A stretch of DNA of 64,000 nt, taken from contig JBLXEV010000008.1 of the NCBI GenBank assembly GCA_048262715.1, forward strand, positions 124,001 through 188,000, given 5' to 3'. The DNA comes from Albirhodobacter sp048262715 (GTDB lineage: Bacteria; Pseudomonadota; Alphaproteobacteria; Rhodobacterales; Rhodobacteraceae). The translations under genes and the position numbers were made by a program. This document shows positions 1-9,153 of the stretch, one piece after another (within the stretch, counting starts at the first letter, position 1; each line of letters begins with the position of its first letter). The notes below the pieces were generated by a model. It did not search any database. It had not been told where the DNA came from and saw only the letters and a list, made by a program, of their open reading frames with translations.

Positions 1-939
1 GTGCGGGCCGGTGGTTTGAGCCGACAAGCCGCAGCAGAGCTGGGCTTAGCGGAGGGCACTGCGGTCTCCACCAGCCTGATTGACGCACATGCGGGGGCAC
101 TTGGAACTCTCGGCGTGAGCTTGCAAGGGCAGGGCCTTGCGCAACGGCTCGCGGTGATCGCTGGCACGTCAACATGCCATATCGCCCTCGCGCCAGCGCC
201 GATCTTTGTCGCGGGCGTATGGGGCCCTTACTTCGGGGTGGTTTTGCCGGATCTCTGGGCGCTGGAAGGGGGGCAATCGGCTGCGGGGGCATTGCTCGAT
301 GCGGTGATCGCCCGCCATGCGGCGGCGGTTCCATTACAGGCCAGGGCACGGGCGACAGGCCAAAGGCTGAGTGATCTGATCGAGGCGCATCTGGCGACGA
401 TGGCACCGGAGACCGCGACCCTGACCCGTGATCGTCATGTGCAGCCCGATTTCCACGGCAACCGCTCGCCGCTTGCCGATCCGTGGCGCAAAGGTGCCAT
501 CAGCGGGCTGACGCTTGAGACCGGGCTCGACGATCTGGCGCGCGACTATCTGGCGACGGTGCAGGCGTTAGCCTATGGCACCCGCCATATCATTGAGGTC
601 ATGCGCGGTGAGGGTGCGCAGATCGACACGCTTGTCCTCAGTGGCGGGTTGGCGCGCAACAAGCTGTTCCAGCGCGAAAATGCCGATGCGACCGGCTGCA
701 GGCTGCTCGTGCCGGATCAGGAAGAGCCGGTTTTGCTGGGGGCGGCGATGCTGGCGGCAGTTGCCTCGGGGCAGGTAGCAAGCCTCGCGGATGCGATGGG
801 AACGATGTCGGGGGCGGCAGGCAGTATCGCTCCGCGCGGCGGCGAAATTGCCCGTTATCATGATCAAAAATATAAAGTTTTCAGACGCATGCAGAATGAT
901 CACGCCGCCTATGCGGCACTCATGCAGGAGGGGGAATAA
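1..939 (+). CDS. FGGY-family pentulose kinase (D-ribulokinase type), 5'-truncated by the window edge
   Basis: The frame is open from base 1 and 312 residues are visible. FGGY kinases are about 500-550 residues, so most of the N-terminal actin-like domain lies outside the window and the true start is not seen. The visible part is the C-terminal FGGY domain. It has a phosphate-binding GTST at 55-58, a GGQSAAGALLD stretch near 90-100, an FHGNRSPLADP signature at 151-161 seen in the ribulokinase-like branch, and SGGLARN at 214-220. Such enzymes phosphorylate a ketopentose with ATP in the cytoplasm. The stop is two bases before the next gene, so the two are co-transcribed. Substrate (D-ribulose, L-ribulose or another pentulose) cannot be fixed from sequence; the ribitol dehydrogenase further downstream would make D-ribulose a sensible one. 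Confidence 0.85.
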   Translation: MRAGGLSRQAAAELGLAEGTAVSTSLIDAHAGALGTLGVSLQGQGLAQRLAVIAGTSTCHIALAPAPIFVAGVWGPYFGVVLPDLWALEGGQSAAGALLDAVIARHAAAVPLQARARATGQRLSDLIEAHLATMAPETATLTRDRHVQPDFHGNRSPLADPWRKGAISGLTLETGLDDLARDYLATVQALAYGTRHIIEVMRGEGAQIDTLVLSGGLARNKLFQRENADATGCRLLVPDQEEPVLLGAAMLAAVASGQVASLADAMGTMSGAAGSIAPRGGEIARYHDQKYKVFRRMQNDHAAYAALMQEGE

Positions 940-941
940 CG

Positions 942-2531
942 ATGAGCCGGATTTATCTCGTCGCCAGTGGCGATCTGCGCGAAAGCGCCAATCTACAGTG
1001 CTGGGCTGCACAAAAGGCGATGGAGGATCGCCTGACCGAGCAACTGGCCGCACTGGGCCATGATTTGGTGCGCGCGCATCCGATCAAACCGCAAGGCCAC
1101 GGGTTTATTGCCTCCCAGCGCGAGGGGATGGATATTTTCGCTGCGCTTGATCCCGATGCGCCGCTGATCGTGGCCGAGGCGGTGTGGCAATATTCGCATC
1201 ACGTATTGGCGGGCCTCACCACCCATCGCGGACCGATCCTGACGGTTGCGAATTGGTCGGGGCAATGGCCCGGATTGGTGGGGTTGCTGAACCTGAACGG
1301 CTCGCTCACCAAAGCGGGGGTGGCCTATGCCTCTTTGTGGAGTGAGACATTTGATGATGCGTTCTTCCTTGACGGGTTGAAGCAATGGCTGGCGCGCGGC
1401 GAGATCACCCATGATCTGCGCCACCTCCGACCCTTCGACGCGGCGGCGGTGCCAGCACAAGATGCGGCTCTGGTCGCAGAGATTGCGCAAGACCTACGGC
1501 AGAACAAGACGATCTTGGGCGTGTTCGATGAAGGCTGCATGGGGATGTATAACGCGATCATCCCTGATGAATTGCTGATGCCGATGGGGGTTTTTAAAGA
1601 GCGGCTTTCGCAATCCGCACTCTACTACGCGACGCAGCAAGTGCCGCTTTCGGAAGGCCGAGCAGCCTATGAGTGGATGCTGGCGCGGGGGATGGTGTTC
1701 CATCTCGGCCAAGATCCCGCAACCGAGCTGACCGAGGCGCAGGTGATTGACCAATGCCGGATGTATATCGCTGCGGTGCGGATCGCGGATGAGTTCGGCT
1801 GCGAGGCTATTGGCATCCAGTATCAACAGGGGCTGAAGGATTTGCTGCCAGCGTCGGATTTGGTGGAGGGGATGCTCAACAACGAAGATCGCCCGCCCGT
1901 GACGCGCGCAGATGGATCGGTGATCCGCGCAGGTCAGGCGATTGTGCATTTCAACGAGGTTGACGAATGCGCGGCGCTCGACGGGATTTTGACCCAACGG
2001 TTGCACCGTGCTTTGGGGCAGCCAGTAGAAAACACCCTGCACGATCTGCGCTGGGGCAGCGATGCCCGCCACGCGGGGGGCGCGGATTTTGTCTGGCTGT
2101 TCGAGATTTCCGGCGCCGCGCCGCCTGCGCATCATGAGGGCGGCTGGGCCGGCTCAGAAAGTCTTCGCCAACCGCCGATGTTCTTCCCTTTCGGGGGCGG
2201 GACGTTGCGCGGGGTCGCGAAAGCGGGCGAGATCATCTGGTCGCGGATCTTCGTCGCTGACGGAGCATTGCATATGGATATCGGGCGCGGCCAAGCGGTG
2301 CGCCTGTCGGAGGCGGAAGAACGCGCGCGCGCCGAGGGGACGAATAGGGAATGGCCGATGATGAATGCTGTTTTGACGGGCGTAACCCGCGATCAGATGA
2401 TGGCGCGCCATAAGGCCAACCACATTCAGGTCGTCTACGCGCATTCCACAGCGGAGGCAGACCGCGCGATGCAGGCCAAGGCCGCTTTGGCGCGGGAGTT
2501 GGGGCTGACAGTGACGCTCTGCGGCACCTAG
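942..2531 (+). CDS. L-fucose/L-arabinose isomerase-like protein
   Basis: The protein has 529 residues. Its length and overall character resemble the L-fucose isomerase/L-arabinose isomerase fold family, which interconverts aldoses and ketoses with a divalent metal. The N-terminal half begins with a Rossmann-like segment (IYLVASGDLRESA), and an FDEGCMGMYNA segment lies in the middle. A Gly-rich FPFGGGTLRG stretch is in the C-terminal third. The start ATG has a GGAGGGG ribosome binding site overlapping the end of the kinase gene. Pairing with a pentulose kinase suggests that an aldose is isomerised and then phosphorylated. Some members of this family in alphaproteobacteria have no known substrate, so the exact reaction is open. 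Confidence 0.7.
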   Translation: MSRIYLVASGDLRESANLQCWAAQKAMEDRLTEQLAALGHDLVRAHPIKPQGHGFIASQREGMDIFAALDPDAPLIVAEAVWQYSHHVLAGLTTHRGPILTVANWSGQWPGLVGLLNLNGSLTKAGVAYASLWSETFDDAFFLDGLKQWLARGEITHDLRHLRPFDAAAVPAQDAALVAEIAQDLRQNKTILGVFDEGCMGMYNAIIPDELLMPMGVFKERLSQSALYYATQQVPLSEGRAAYEWMLARGMVFHLGQDPATELTEAQVIDQCRMYIAAVRIADEFGCEAIGIQYQQGLKDLLPASDLVEGMLNNEDRPPVTRADGSVIRAGQAIVHFNEVDECAALDGILTQRLHRALGQPVENTLHDLRWGSDARHAGGADFVWLFEISGAAPPAHHEGGWAGSESLRQPPMFFPFGGGTLRGVAKAGEIIWSRIFVADGALHMDIGRGQAVRLSEAEERARAEGTNREWPMMNAVLTGVTRDQMMARHKANHIQVVYAHSTAEADRAMQAKAALARELGLTVTLCGT

Positions 2532-2593
2532 CGCGCATCTAGTCGGCAATGCTGAGGGAGATTACACAGAAAAGATGAGAAATGTATCTGCAT

Positions 2594-2617
2594 CGCCGCC
2601 GCGTATCTCGCGGGGCG
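2594..2617 (+). terminator. Possible stem-loop after the isomerase gene
   Basis: An imperfect GC-rich inverted repeat (CCGC-CGCG, loop TATCT, CGCG-G-GGCGG) is followed by TTCTGTTTCC. It lies 63 bases after the isomerase stop and could end or attenuate the kinase-isomerase transcript. The stem has a bulge, so the call is weak. Confidence 0.35.
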
Positions 2618-2795
2618 GTTCTGTTTCCTAAACTCGCTTAGATAATCCCTTTGCGTGGCGCGATGGCAGGTTCGAACATTTACAGAGGTATGAAACGCAC
2701 CAAGGCCAATAGCCCGGATGCAGGCTGCGTGGCCTTTGCGGTTGCAGCACTTTGAAATTGCATCTCTTACGTCCTTGGGCGCATATGAGCGCACG

Positions 2796-4199
2796 ATGAA
2801 CAGAGCGCTCGCGACCTCCACTGGTATATTGCTGATCCTGACCACAGCGTTGATGGTGCTCTATGAATGGGGCGCCGCGCATCTCGTGGGCGGTGTGTTG
2901 CCATTGGTCACGGGCGTCGTGATTTTGCTTTTGACGATCCAGGTTCCCAATGGCCGCAAGATCTTTGTCGCGGTGGGGCTGGTGTTGACGCTCGCCCTCG
3001 CGATGCATCTGCCCGATTGGCAGATGGTGGTCAAAAACGGGCTGATGAAGGCGGCGTTTATCTGCGCGTTTTTCTGCGCGCTGGTGACATTGCGCAGCGC
3101 CGCGCAGGGATCGCCCTCGATCCAGAAGGCGGGGTATTTTCTGGCAGAACAGCCCCCGGGGCGCCGCTATCTCGCGCTGAGTTTTGGTGGCCAGCTCTTC
3201 GCCTTGGTGCTCAATTACGGGGCGATTGCGCTTCTGGGCGGATTGGCGGTGGCCAGCGCCAAAACCGAACCCAACACCGAGATTAAAGAGCATCGCACGC
3301 GGCGCATGCTGCTCGCGATCCAGCGCGGGTTTACCTCCACCTTGCCGTGGTCGCCATTGTCCTTTGCCGTCGCGATTTCCACGGCGCTTATTCCGGGGGC
3401 GAGTTGGGGGAAGGTGCTCGTGCCCAGCCTGATCACCTCCGTCCTGATGGTTGGCACAGGATGGGCGCTTGATACGATTTTCAAGCCAAAGATCGCGGGG
3501 CCACGCCCTATGCGCGCGCGGCCCGAGGGCAGTTGGCTCTTGATGGCCCCGCTCGCGATTCTGCTGGCGGTGATTATCGCGAGCATCGGCGTGTTATTCT
3601 TGCTGACTGGAATACGGGTGGTTGGCTTGGTCTTGGTGATCGTGCCCTGCGTTTCTGTTGTCTGGGTCATGCTGCAAACCCGCGGGGCGGGGCCTCACGG
3701 GATGGGGGGCGGGATGTCGCAACGTCTGTCCGATTTCGCCTTTACGGAACTGCCAAGCCTACGGGGCGAGATTATCTTGCTGATGATGGCGGGTTATATC
3801 GGGACGGTCGGATCGGCACTGCTTGAGCCCACATTCGCGGGTCTTGGCTGGGATTTGGCGGTTCTGCCGACATGGCTTATTCTCGTCGGACTTGTCTGGC
3901 TCATCCCGTTGGCCGGGCAGATCGGGATGAACCCGATCATGGCCGTGACGCTGATCGCGCCGTTGATCCCTTCCGCGCAGGCCCTTGGCGTGTCGCCGTC
4001 CGCGATTATCGTCGCCATCACCTCTGGCTGGGCGCTTGGCGGGGTCACATCGCCCTTCACCGCGACAACCCTTCTGATTGGTGGTTTCGGAAATGTCTCT
4101 GCGCGCCATGTGGGGTTGAACTGGAACGGGGTCTATTTCCTGTGGATCGCGACCATCCTGTCGGTCTGGGTTGTCATCTTCGCGCGGCTCTCAGCGTAA
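2796..4199 (+). CDS. Polytopic membrane protein, putative transporter of unknown substrate
   Basis: The protein has about 467 residues with some 11-13 hydrophobic segments spread along its length. A polar loop lies near residues 150-170 and another near 210-230. A longer in-frame start exists at 2718, but the extra residues are not hydrophobic and look non-coding. The ATG at 2796 places the first membrane segment at the N-terminus. No clear ribosome site precedes either start. The pattern resembles secondary carriers of the ion-transporter superfamily (two repeated halves, Gly/Pro-rich helices such as LVWLIPLAGQIGMNPIMAVTLIAPL), but I do not recognise a named family. Its position between the isomerase and xylitol dehydrogenase genes, on the same strand, suggests a sugar or polyol-related role by context only. 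Confidence 0.6.
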   Translation: MNRALATSTGILLILTTALMVLYEWGAAHLVGGVLPLVTGVVILLLTIQVPNGRKIFVAVGLVLTLALAMHLPDWQMVVKNGLMKAAFICAFFCALVTLRSAAQGSPSIQKAGYFLAEQPPGRRYLALSFGGQLFALVLNYGAIALLGGLAVASAKTEPNTEIKEHRTRRMLLAIQRGFTSTLPWSPLSFAVAISTALIPGASWGKVLVPSLITSVLMVGTGWALDTIFKPKIAGPRPMRARPEGSWLLMAPLAILLAVIIASIGVLFLLTGIRVVGLVLVIVPCVSVVWVMLQTRGAGPHGMGGGMSQRLSDFAFTELPSLRGEIILLMMAGYIGTVGSALLEPTFAGLGWDLAVLPTWLILVGLVWLIPLAGQIGMNPIMAVTLIAPLIPSAQALGVSPSAIIVAITSGWALGGVTSPFTATTLLIGGFGNVSARHVGLNWNGVYFLWIATILSVWVVIFARLSA

Positions 4200-4449
4200 G
4201 CTGCCCGCGCCCCGTGGACGACCCGAATCGCGTCTTGTCCAGCGCGGGGGGCTTTGCGGTTCATCCCAGTGTTTTCTCGTTTCTCCGCAGTTCCGACAGG
4301 GCGAGTGATAGGAATTTTCCCGCCCGATGGTGTTTGTGCGTCGTCGGTCAAGTTTCCATTTACATCGGCGCAGCGCGGGGTCAGCAAATTGCAACAGGCC
4401 AGAAATCTGGCCGCGATTGGCTGGCAAATGACGACCGGAGGAGGCTTGC

Positions 4450-5487
4450 ATGAAGGCGCTGGTATTGGAGGAAAAGGGCAAACTCTCGTTGAGGGATTTC
4501 CCCATCATAGGGACACTGGGGCCGAAGGATGTGCGGATCAAAACGCATACGGTCGGGATCTGCGGGTCCGACGTGCATTACTATACGCATGGAAAAATCG
4601 GCCATTTCGTCGTCACCGAACCGATGATTTTGGGACATGAAGCCTCTGGCGTCGTGCTGGCCTGCGGGGCGGATGTGACCCATCTGAAACCGGGAGATCG
4701 TGTCTGTATGGAACCGGGTATCCCTGATCCGACCTCGCGCGCCGCCAAGTTGGGGATCTACAATGTCGATCCCGCCGTGCGCTTTTGGGCGACGCCGCCG
4801 GTGCATGGCTGCCTGACGCCGGAGGTCATCCATCCGGCGGCCTTCACCTACAAACTGCCCGACACGGTGAGCTTCGCGCAGGGGGCCATGGTCGAGCCCT
4901 TCGCGATTGGGATGCAGGCGGCGCTGCGCGCGCGGATCCAGCCCGGCGATGTGGCGGTTGTGACAGGCGCGGGCCCGATCGGGATGATGGTGGCGCTGGC
5001 CGCACTGGCGGGCGGGTGTAGCAAGGTGATCGTTGCGGATCTCGCACAGCCCAAGCTCGATATCATTGGCGCCTATGACGGGATCGAGACAGTCAATATC
5101 CGCTCCACGTCCGCCGTCGACGCGGTGAATGCGGCGACCGAGGGTTGGGGGGCGGATGTGGTCTTTGAATGCTCAGGGGCCGCGCCCGCCATATTGAATA
5201 TCGCGCAATTGGCGCGTCCGGGCGGCACGGTCGTGCTGGTCGGGATGCCTGTCGATCCGGTTCCGGTTGATATTGTTGGCTTGCAGGCGAAAGAGCTGCG
5301 GGTTGAGACGGTCTTCCGCTACGCCAATGTCTATGACCGCGCGATTGCGCTGATCGCCTCGGGCAAGGTTGATCTCACGCCGCTGATCTCGGGCACAATT
5401 GCGTTCGAGGAGAGTATCGCGGGCTTTGATCGCGCCGTTGAGGCGCGCGAGACCGATGTGAAACTTCAGATTTTGATGCCGGAGTAA
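4450..5487 (+). CDS. Zinc-dependent xylitol dehydrogenase (D-xylulose reductase type)
   Basis: A 345-residue medium-chain alcohol dehydrogenase of the sorbitol/xylitol branch that oxidises xylitol or a similar polyol to the ketose with NAD. Catalytic zinc ligands are visible: Cys38 in GICGSDVHYYTHG, His63-Glu64 in GHEASG and Glu149 in MVEPFAIG. The Rossmann motif GAGPIG is at 173-178. The four structural-zinc cysteines of the family are absent: the region 91-106 reads IPDPTSRAAKLGIYNV. Loss of that site is known in some sorbitol/xylitol dehydrogenases and need not abolish activity. It starts after a GGAGG site, and its stop is three bases before xylB. Xylitol is favoured over sorbitol because xylulokinase follows. 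Confidence 0.88.
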   Translation: MKALVLEEKGKLSLRDFPIIGTLGPKDVRIKTHTVGICGSDVHYYTHGKIGHFVVTEPMILGHEASGVVLACGADVTHLKPGDRVCMEPGIPDPTSRAAKLGIYNVDPAVRFWATPPVHGCLTPEVIHPAAFTYKLPDTVSFAQGAMVEPFAIGMQAALRARIQPGDVAVVTGAGPIGMMVALAALAGGCSKVIVADLAQPKLDIIGAYDGIETVNIRSTSAVDAVNAATEGWGADVVFECSGAAPAILNIAQLARPGGTVVLVGMPVDPVPVDIVGLQAKELRVETVFRYANVYDRAIALIASGKVDLTPLISGTIAFEESIAGFDRAVEARETDVKLQILMPE

Positions 5488-5490
5488 GCG

Positions 5491-6939
5491 ATGTTTTTAG
5501 GATTGGATATGGGCACCTCCGGCATCAAGGCGATGTTGGTGGATGATCGCTTCGTGCCGGTTGCTGTCGCCCACGCGGAGCTTTCAGTCTCGCGGCCGCA
5601 AGAGGGCTGGTCCGAGCAGGCCCCCGCAAGTTGGATCAGCGCCACACGCAAGGTGATGGATGACTTGCGCCGGACCCACGGGTCAATGATGGTAAAACTG
5701 CAAGGAATTGGCCTTTCAGGCCATATGCACGGCGCCGTTTTGTTGGATTCGTCTGATAGGCTGCTGCGCCCTTGTATCTTGTGGAATGACGGCCGCTCTT
5801 CGGCGCAATGCGCGACACTGACCGCCCGCGCCGATTTCCATGCGATTGCGGGCAATCTCGTGATGGCTGGGTTCACCGCGCCAAAGCTGCAATGGGTGGC
5901 CGAACATGAGCCCGAGGTGTTTGCGGCCACAGCGAAGGTACTCTTGCCAAAAGACTATCTGCGGCTTTGGCTGACGGGCGAGCATGTCAGCGAAATGTCC
6001 GATGCCTCGGGCACGCTGTGGCTGGATGTCGGCAAGCGGGATTGGTCTGATGATTTGCTAGCGGCAACGGGGTTGAGCCGGGATCAGATGCCGCGGCTGG
6101 TCGAGGGCTGCGATATCTCGGGTGTGTTGCGCAAAGAACTGGCGGAGGCGTGGGGCGTGCCGCAAGTCCCCGTTGCGGGCGGCGCGGGCGACAATGCCGC
6201 GACGGCCTGCGGGATGGGGGTGATGACGCAGGGCACAGGGTTCCTATCGCTGGGCACCTCAGGTGTGCTCTTCGCGGCTTGCGATCAGTTCCAGCCCAAT
6301 ACCGAGGATGCGGTGCATAGTTTCTGCCATGCGGTGCCGGACACATGGCACCAGATGGGGGTGATCCTCTCGGCGACGGATTCGATGACGTGGCTCTCTG
6401 AAATCACGCGTGTGCCGGTTGCGGAGTTGGCGGGGATGGTGCCGGAGGCGGCGTCGCGGCCCGCGCGGCCTTTGTTCTTGCCGTATCTCTCGGGCGAGCG
6501 AACGCCACTGAACAATCCTGAAGCGGCGGCGGGCTTCCTCAATCTGCGCCGCGATGTGGCGCTGCCGGAGATGGTGCAATCGGTGATGGAGGGCGTCGCG
6601 ATGGCCTTCGCCGATTGCACCCGCGTGTTGCGCAAGGCGGGCACGCCTGTTGAGGCGGCGTGGGCGGTCGGTGGCGGGGCGCGATCTCTCGCGTGGTTGC
6701 GCATTCTCGCCTCCGTCACTGGGCTGCGGTTGTTGCTGCCTGAGGGGGGCGATTTTGGCGCGGCTTTGGGGGCGGCGAAGCTGGCTGCTGCCTGCGCCAC
6801 GGGAGACCGCAGCGCAACGACCTTTGGTGCGCCGACACTGCAAACCGAGATCCTGCCGGATCCAGCACTCGTAGACGCCTATGCGAAAAAGTATGAGAGG
6901 CATTTGGCGGCTTATCCCGCTGTTGAGGGTGTGAGTTGA
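5491..6939 (+). CDS. xylB: Xylulokinase
   Basis: A complete 482-residue FGGY kinase that phosphorylates D-xylulose to D-xylulose 5-phosphate. The N-terminus carries the phosphate-binding LGLDMGTSGIKAML. SGHMHGAVLLD follows near residue 73, typical of XylB. LGTSGVLF lies near residue 253, and AVGGGARSLAWLRI is in the C-terminal domain. It is directly downstream of and translationally close to the xylitol dehydrogenase, so the pair converts xylitol to a pentose-phosphate intermediate. A close relative such as a kinase for another ketopentose is possible, but the gene pair makes xylulokinase the best call. Confidence 0.92.
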   Translation: MFLGLDMGTSGIKAMLVDDRFVPVAVAHAELSVSRPQEGWSEQAPASWISATRKVMDDLRRTHGSMMVKLQGIGLSGHMHGAVLLDSSDRLLRPCILWNDGRSSAQCATLTARADFHAIAGNLVMAGFTAPKLQWVAEHEPEVFAATAKVLLPKDYLRLWLTGEHVSEMSDASGTLWLDVGKRDWSDDLLAATGLSRDQMPRLVEGCDISGVLRKELAEAWGVPQVPVAGGAGDNAATACGMGVMTQGTGFLSLGTSGVLFAACDQFQPNTEDAVHSFCHAVPDTWHQMGVILSATDSMTWLSEITRVPVAELAGMVPEAASRPARPLFLPYLSGERTPLNNPEAAAGFLNLRRDVALPEMVQSVMEGVAMAFADCTRVLRKAGTPVEAAWAVGGGARSLAWLRILASVTGLRLLLPEGGDFGAALGAAKLAAACATGDRSATTFGAPTLQTEILPDPALVDAYAKKYERHLAAYPAVEGVS

Positions 6940-6990
6940 TTGCATCGAAACACTCAAGCGCCTGATCTTCAATAAAATAAGAGGATAATT

Positions 6991-7023
6991 GCTGCAATGC
7001 GGCGCTCGCCGTTGCGTTGCAGC
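6991..7023 (+). terminator. Stem-loop after xylB
   Basis: The inverted repeat GCTGCAA...TTGCAGC has further pairing of GGCG with CGCC inside. It lies about 50 bases after the xylB stop. There is no clear T-run, so it may be a terminator or an RNA-stability element. Confidence 0.4.
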
Positions 7024-7185
7024 GCCCCCGCAAAACTGCACTGCCCATATTTTCCCAAAGGGTCTGCAAAAAAGTATCGTTAATAATTGCGTCATGAGGT
7101 AGAGGCCCGCGTGTCAAGCCAGTAGGGTGTTGGAACTCGCAGCGTCATCGGAGGGGATGGCGGGAGCGAGTTGGGAGGAGATGGA

Positions 7186-8070
7186 ATGCAACCCGATCTG
7201 GAGCTGGTGCAAATTCGAAAAGGCGAGAGTTTCGCCGCTTGGATGCACGGCTACCCGTTCCGGACAGTGCGCTGGCATTTCCACCCAGAATACGAAATCC
7301 ATCTGGTCGTCGATACCCACGGCACATTCTATATCGGCGATTACATCGGCGAATTCGCCCCCGGTCAGTTGATCATGACGGGGCCGAACCTGCCGCAGAA
7401 CTGGATTTCCGATATTGCTCCGGGGGAGGTCGTTCTGGCGCGGTCTTTCGTGATCCAGTTCCCCGAGGCGTTCATCGAGAGCGCGGCGGATGTGATGCCG
7501 GAGATGGAGGCGATGCGTGGCTTGTTGGAGCGCAGCCATCGCGGGCTTTTGTTCGATGCGCAGACCAGCGCGCAGGTCGATCCGCTGATGCGTCAGCTTG
7601 TCGAGGCGCGCGGGTTGAAGCGATTGGCGCTGTTTTGGGAGGTGCTCGATATTCTGGCGCGGGCGCCAGAACCGGAAGTTTTGGCCAGCCTCAGCTATGA
7701 GCTGGATCTGGAAGATCTGAACCAAAGCGGCCTGAACCGTGCGATTGCCTATCTGCGGGAGAACCTCGTCGAGAATGTCGATGAGAAAGACCTTGCGGCG
7801 CTCGTCGGGCAAAGCCCCTCCGCCTTTTCGAGGGCGTTCAAACGGCACACGGGATCCACTCTGGTGCGCTACAAGAACCAGCTTCGCGTCGATCTGGCCT
7901 GCCAGATGCTGCTGATCCATCCGGAGACCAAGGTGGCCGAAATCTGCTATGAGGTCGGGTTTTCGAACCTGTCCAACTTCAACCGCCATTTCCTGAACTT
8001 AAAAGGAATGTCGCCGTCACAGTTTCGGGCGACCTTCGCTGCCAATAAGGCCTTCGTGACGGCCGAGTAG
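7186..8070 (+). CDS. AraC-family regulator with cupin-like sensing domain
   Basis: A 294-residue transcription regulator. The N-terminal half looks like a cupin sugar-sensing domain (FRTVRWHFHPEYEIHLVV near residues 19-36, then a PGQLIMTGPNLPQNW segment). The C-terminal 100 residues are a double helix-turn-helix of the AraC type, including the typical KVAEICYEVGFSNLSNFNRHF near the end. I prefer the ATG at 7186 because GGGAGGAG sits just upstream; an in-frame TTG at 7171 would add five residues. It lies directly upstream of the ribose-type ABC operon in the same direction and is the obvious candidate to control it and the polyol genes. Confidence 0.9.
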   Translation: MQPDLELVQIRKGESFAAWMHGYPFRTVRWHFHPEYEIHLVVDTHGTFYIGDYIGEFAPGQLIMTGPNLPQNWISDIAPGEVVLARSFVIQFPEAFIESAADVMPEMEAMRGLLERSHRGLLFDAQTSAQVDPLMRQLVEARGLKRLALFWEVLDILARAPEPEVLASLSYELDLEDLNQSGLNRAIAYLRENLVENVDEKDLAALVGQSPSAFSRAFKRHTGSTLVRYKNQLRVDLACQMLLIHPETKVAEICYEVGFSNLSNFNRHFLNLKGMSPSQFRATFAANKAFVTAE

Positions 8071-8089
8071 CTTGATCCACATAGATATT

Positions 8090-8101
8090 TTCGAATTCGA
8101 A
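8090..8101. promoter_or_regulatory. Perfect 12-bp palindrome upstream of the sugar ABC operon
   Basis: TTCGAATTCGAA lies between the AraC regulator and the binding-protein gene. A second short inverted repeat, ACGG-N7-CCGT, follows at 8101-8115. Candidate operator; the binding protein is not known from sequence. Confidence 0.4.
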
Positions 8102-8122
8102 CGGTGATATGCCGTCCGAAGA

Positions 8123-8139
8123 CAGGCGAAATTTGCCTG
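8123..8139. promoter_or_regulatory. Inverted repeat close to the binding-protein gene
   Basis: CAGGCGAAATTTGCCTG has five-base arms (CAGGC/GCCTG) around an AT core, about 30 bases before the start codon of the binding-protein gene. Its position fits an operator or activator site for the adjacent AraC protein. Confidence 0.4.
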
Positions 8140-8167
8140 CAAACTGACCAAATGGGAGGACGAACCA

Positions 8168-9079
8168 ATGACCAAATTCCTAGGCGCTGTATCCGCAGCC
8201 GCATTGACCATCGCCATCGCGGCCCCCGCAATGGCACAAGATAAGCTCAAGATCGGGATGACCTTTCAAGAGCTGAACAACCCGTATTTCGTCTCGATGA
8301 AAGAGGCGTTGGAGCAGGCTGCAGGCAGCATCGGCGCGGAGGTGGTGTTCACCGATGCGGGCCATGATGTCGCCAAGCAAATCTCGGATGTCGAGGACAT
8401 GTTGCAGCAGAATATCGACATTCTCTTGGTGAACCCGACCGATAGCGCGGGCATCGAGGCCGCCGTTCAGATGGCCAAGCAGCAAGAGGTGATTGTGGTT
8501 GCCGTGGATGCCAATGCGAATGGCCCCGTCGATAGTTTCGTCGGCTCCAAAAATAAAGACGCGGGCTATAAGTCCTGCAAATATCTGGGCGAGGCGCTTG
8601 ACGGAAAAGGCGAGGTTGCCATCCTCGACGGGATCCCTGTCGTGCCGATCTTGGAGCGGGTCGAGGGCTGCAAGGAAGCCTTGGGCGAGTTCGAGGGGAT
8701 CACGCTGGTCGATACCCAAAACGGGCGTCAGGATCGCTCGGTTGCGCTCGGGGTTGTCGAGAACATGATCCAGTCGCATCCGAACCTTGCGGGCCTGTTC
8801 TCGGTCAATGACGGCGGCGCGATGGGCGCGCTCGCGGCGATCCAAGGCTCCGGCAAGGATATCAAGTTGACCTCCGTGGATGGCGCGCCGGAAGCTGTCG
8901 CAGCGATCGCACAGGGCGGTGCCTTTATCGAGACCACCGCGCAATTCCCGCGTGATCAGGTTCGGGTCGCGCTCGGGCTGGCACTGGCGCAACATTGGGG
9001 CGCGCAAGTGGTGCCGAAAGCGGTGCCGATTGATGTCGAAGTCGTCGATCAGAAAAACGCTGAAGGCTTCAGCTGGTAA
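8168..9079 (+). CDS. Sugar/polyol ABC transporter periplasmic binding protein (RbsB-like)
   Basis: A 303-residue type I periplasmic binding protein. Residues 1-23 form a Sec signal peptide ending AMA before Gln-Asp. The mature part begins KLKIGMTFQELNNPYFVSMKEAL, the classic start of the ribose/galactose family. NIDILLVNPTDSAGI and LFSVNDGGAMGALAAIQ follow in the expected places. It delivers its ligand to the ATPase and permease encoded next. The surrounding ribitol, xylitol and xylulose genes suggest a pentitol or pentose ligand rather than ribose itself. A GGGAGGA site precedes the start. Confidence 0.9.
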   Translation: MTKFLGAVSAAALTIAIAAPAMAQDKLKIGMTFQELNNPYFVSMKEALEQAAGSIGAEVVFTDAGHDVAKQISDVEDMLQQNIDILLVNPTDSAGIEAAVQMAKQQEVIVVAVDANANGPVDSFVGSKNKDAGYKSCKYLGEALDGKGEVAILDGIPVVPILERVEGCKEALGEFEGITLVDTQNGRQDRSVALGVVENMIQSHPNLAGLFSVNDGGAMGALAAIQGSGKDIKLTSVDGAPEAVAAIAQGGAFIETTAQFPRDQVRVALGLALAQHWGAQVVPKAVPIDVEVVDQKNAEGFSW

Positions 9080-9100
9080 CTTCCCCTCCCTAAACCCCCT

Positions 9101-9126
9101 TGCCGTCCCCGTGTTTGGGGGCGGCA
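9101..9126 (+). other. Intercistronic hairpin after the binding-protein gene
   Basis: TGCCGTCCCC, a six-base loop and GGGGGCGGCA form a ten-pair stem with one G-T pair, 21 bases after the binding-protein stop and before the ATPase gene. It probably protects the upstream mRNA or reduces read-through, giving more binding protein than membrane components. Confidence 0.65.
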
Positions 9127-9153
9127 CCCCTGATTTTGAAGCAGGAGCACGCG

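Noticed and set aside
6940..7185. Small RNA gene between xylB and the AraC gene
   Set aside because: There is one hairpin but no promoter-terminator pair to support a separate transcript.
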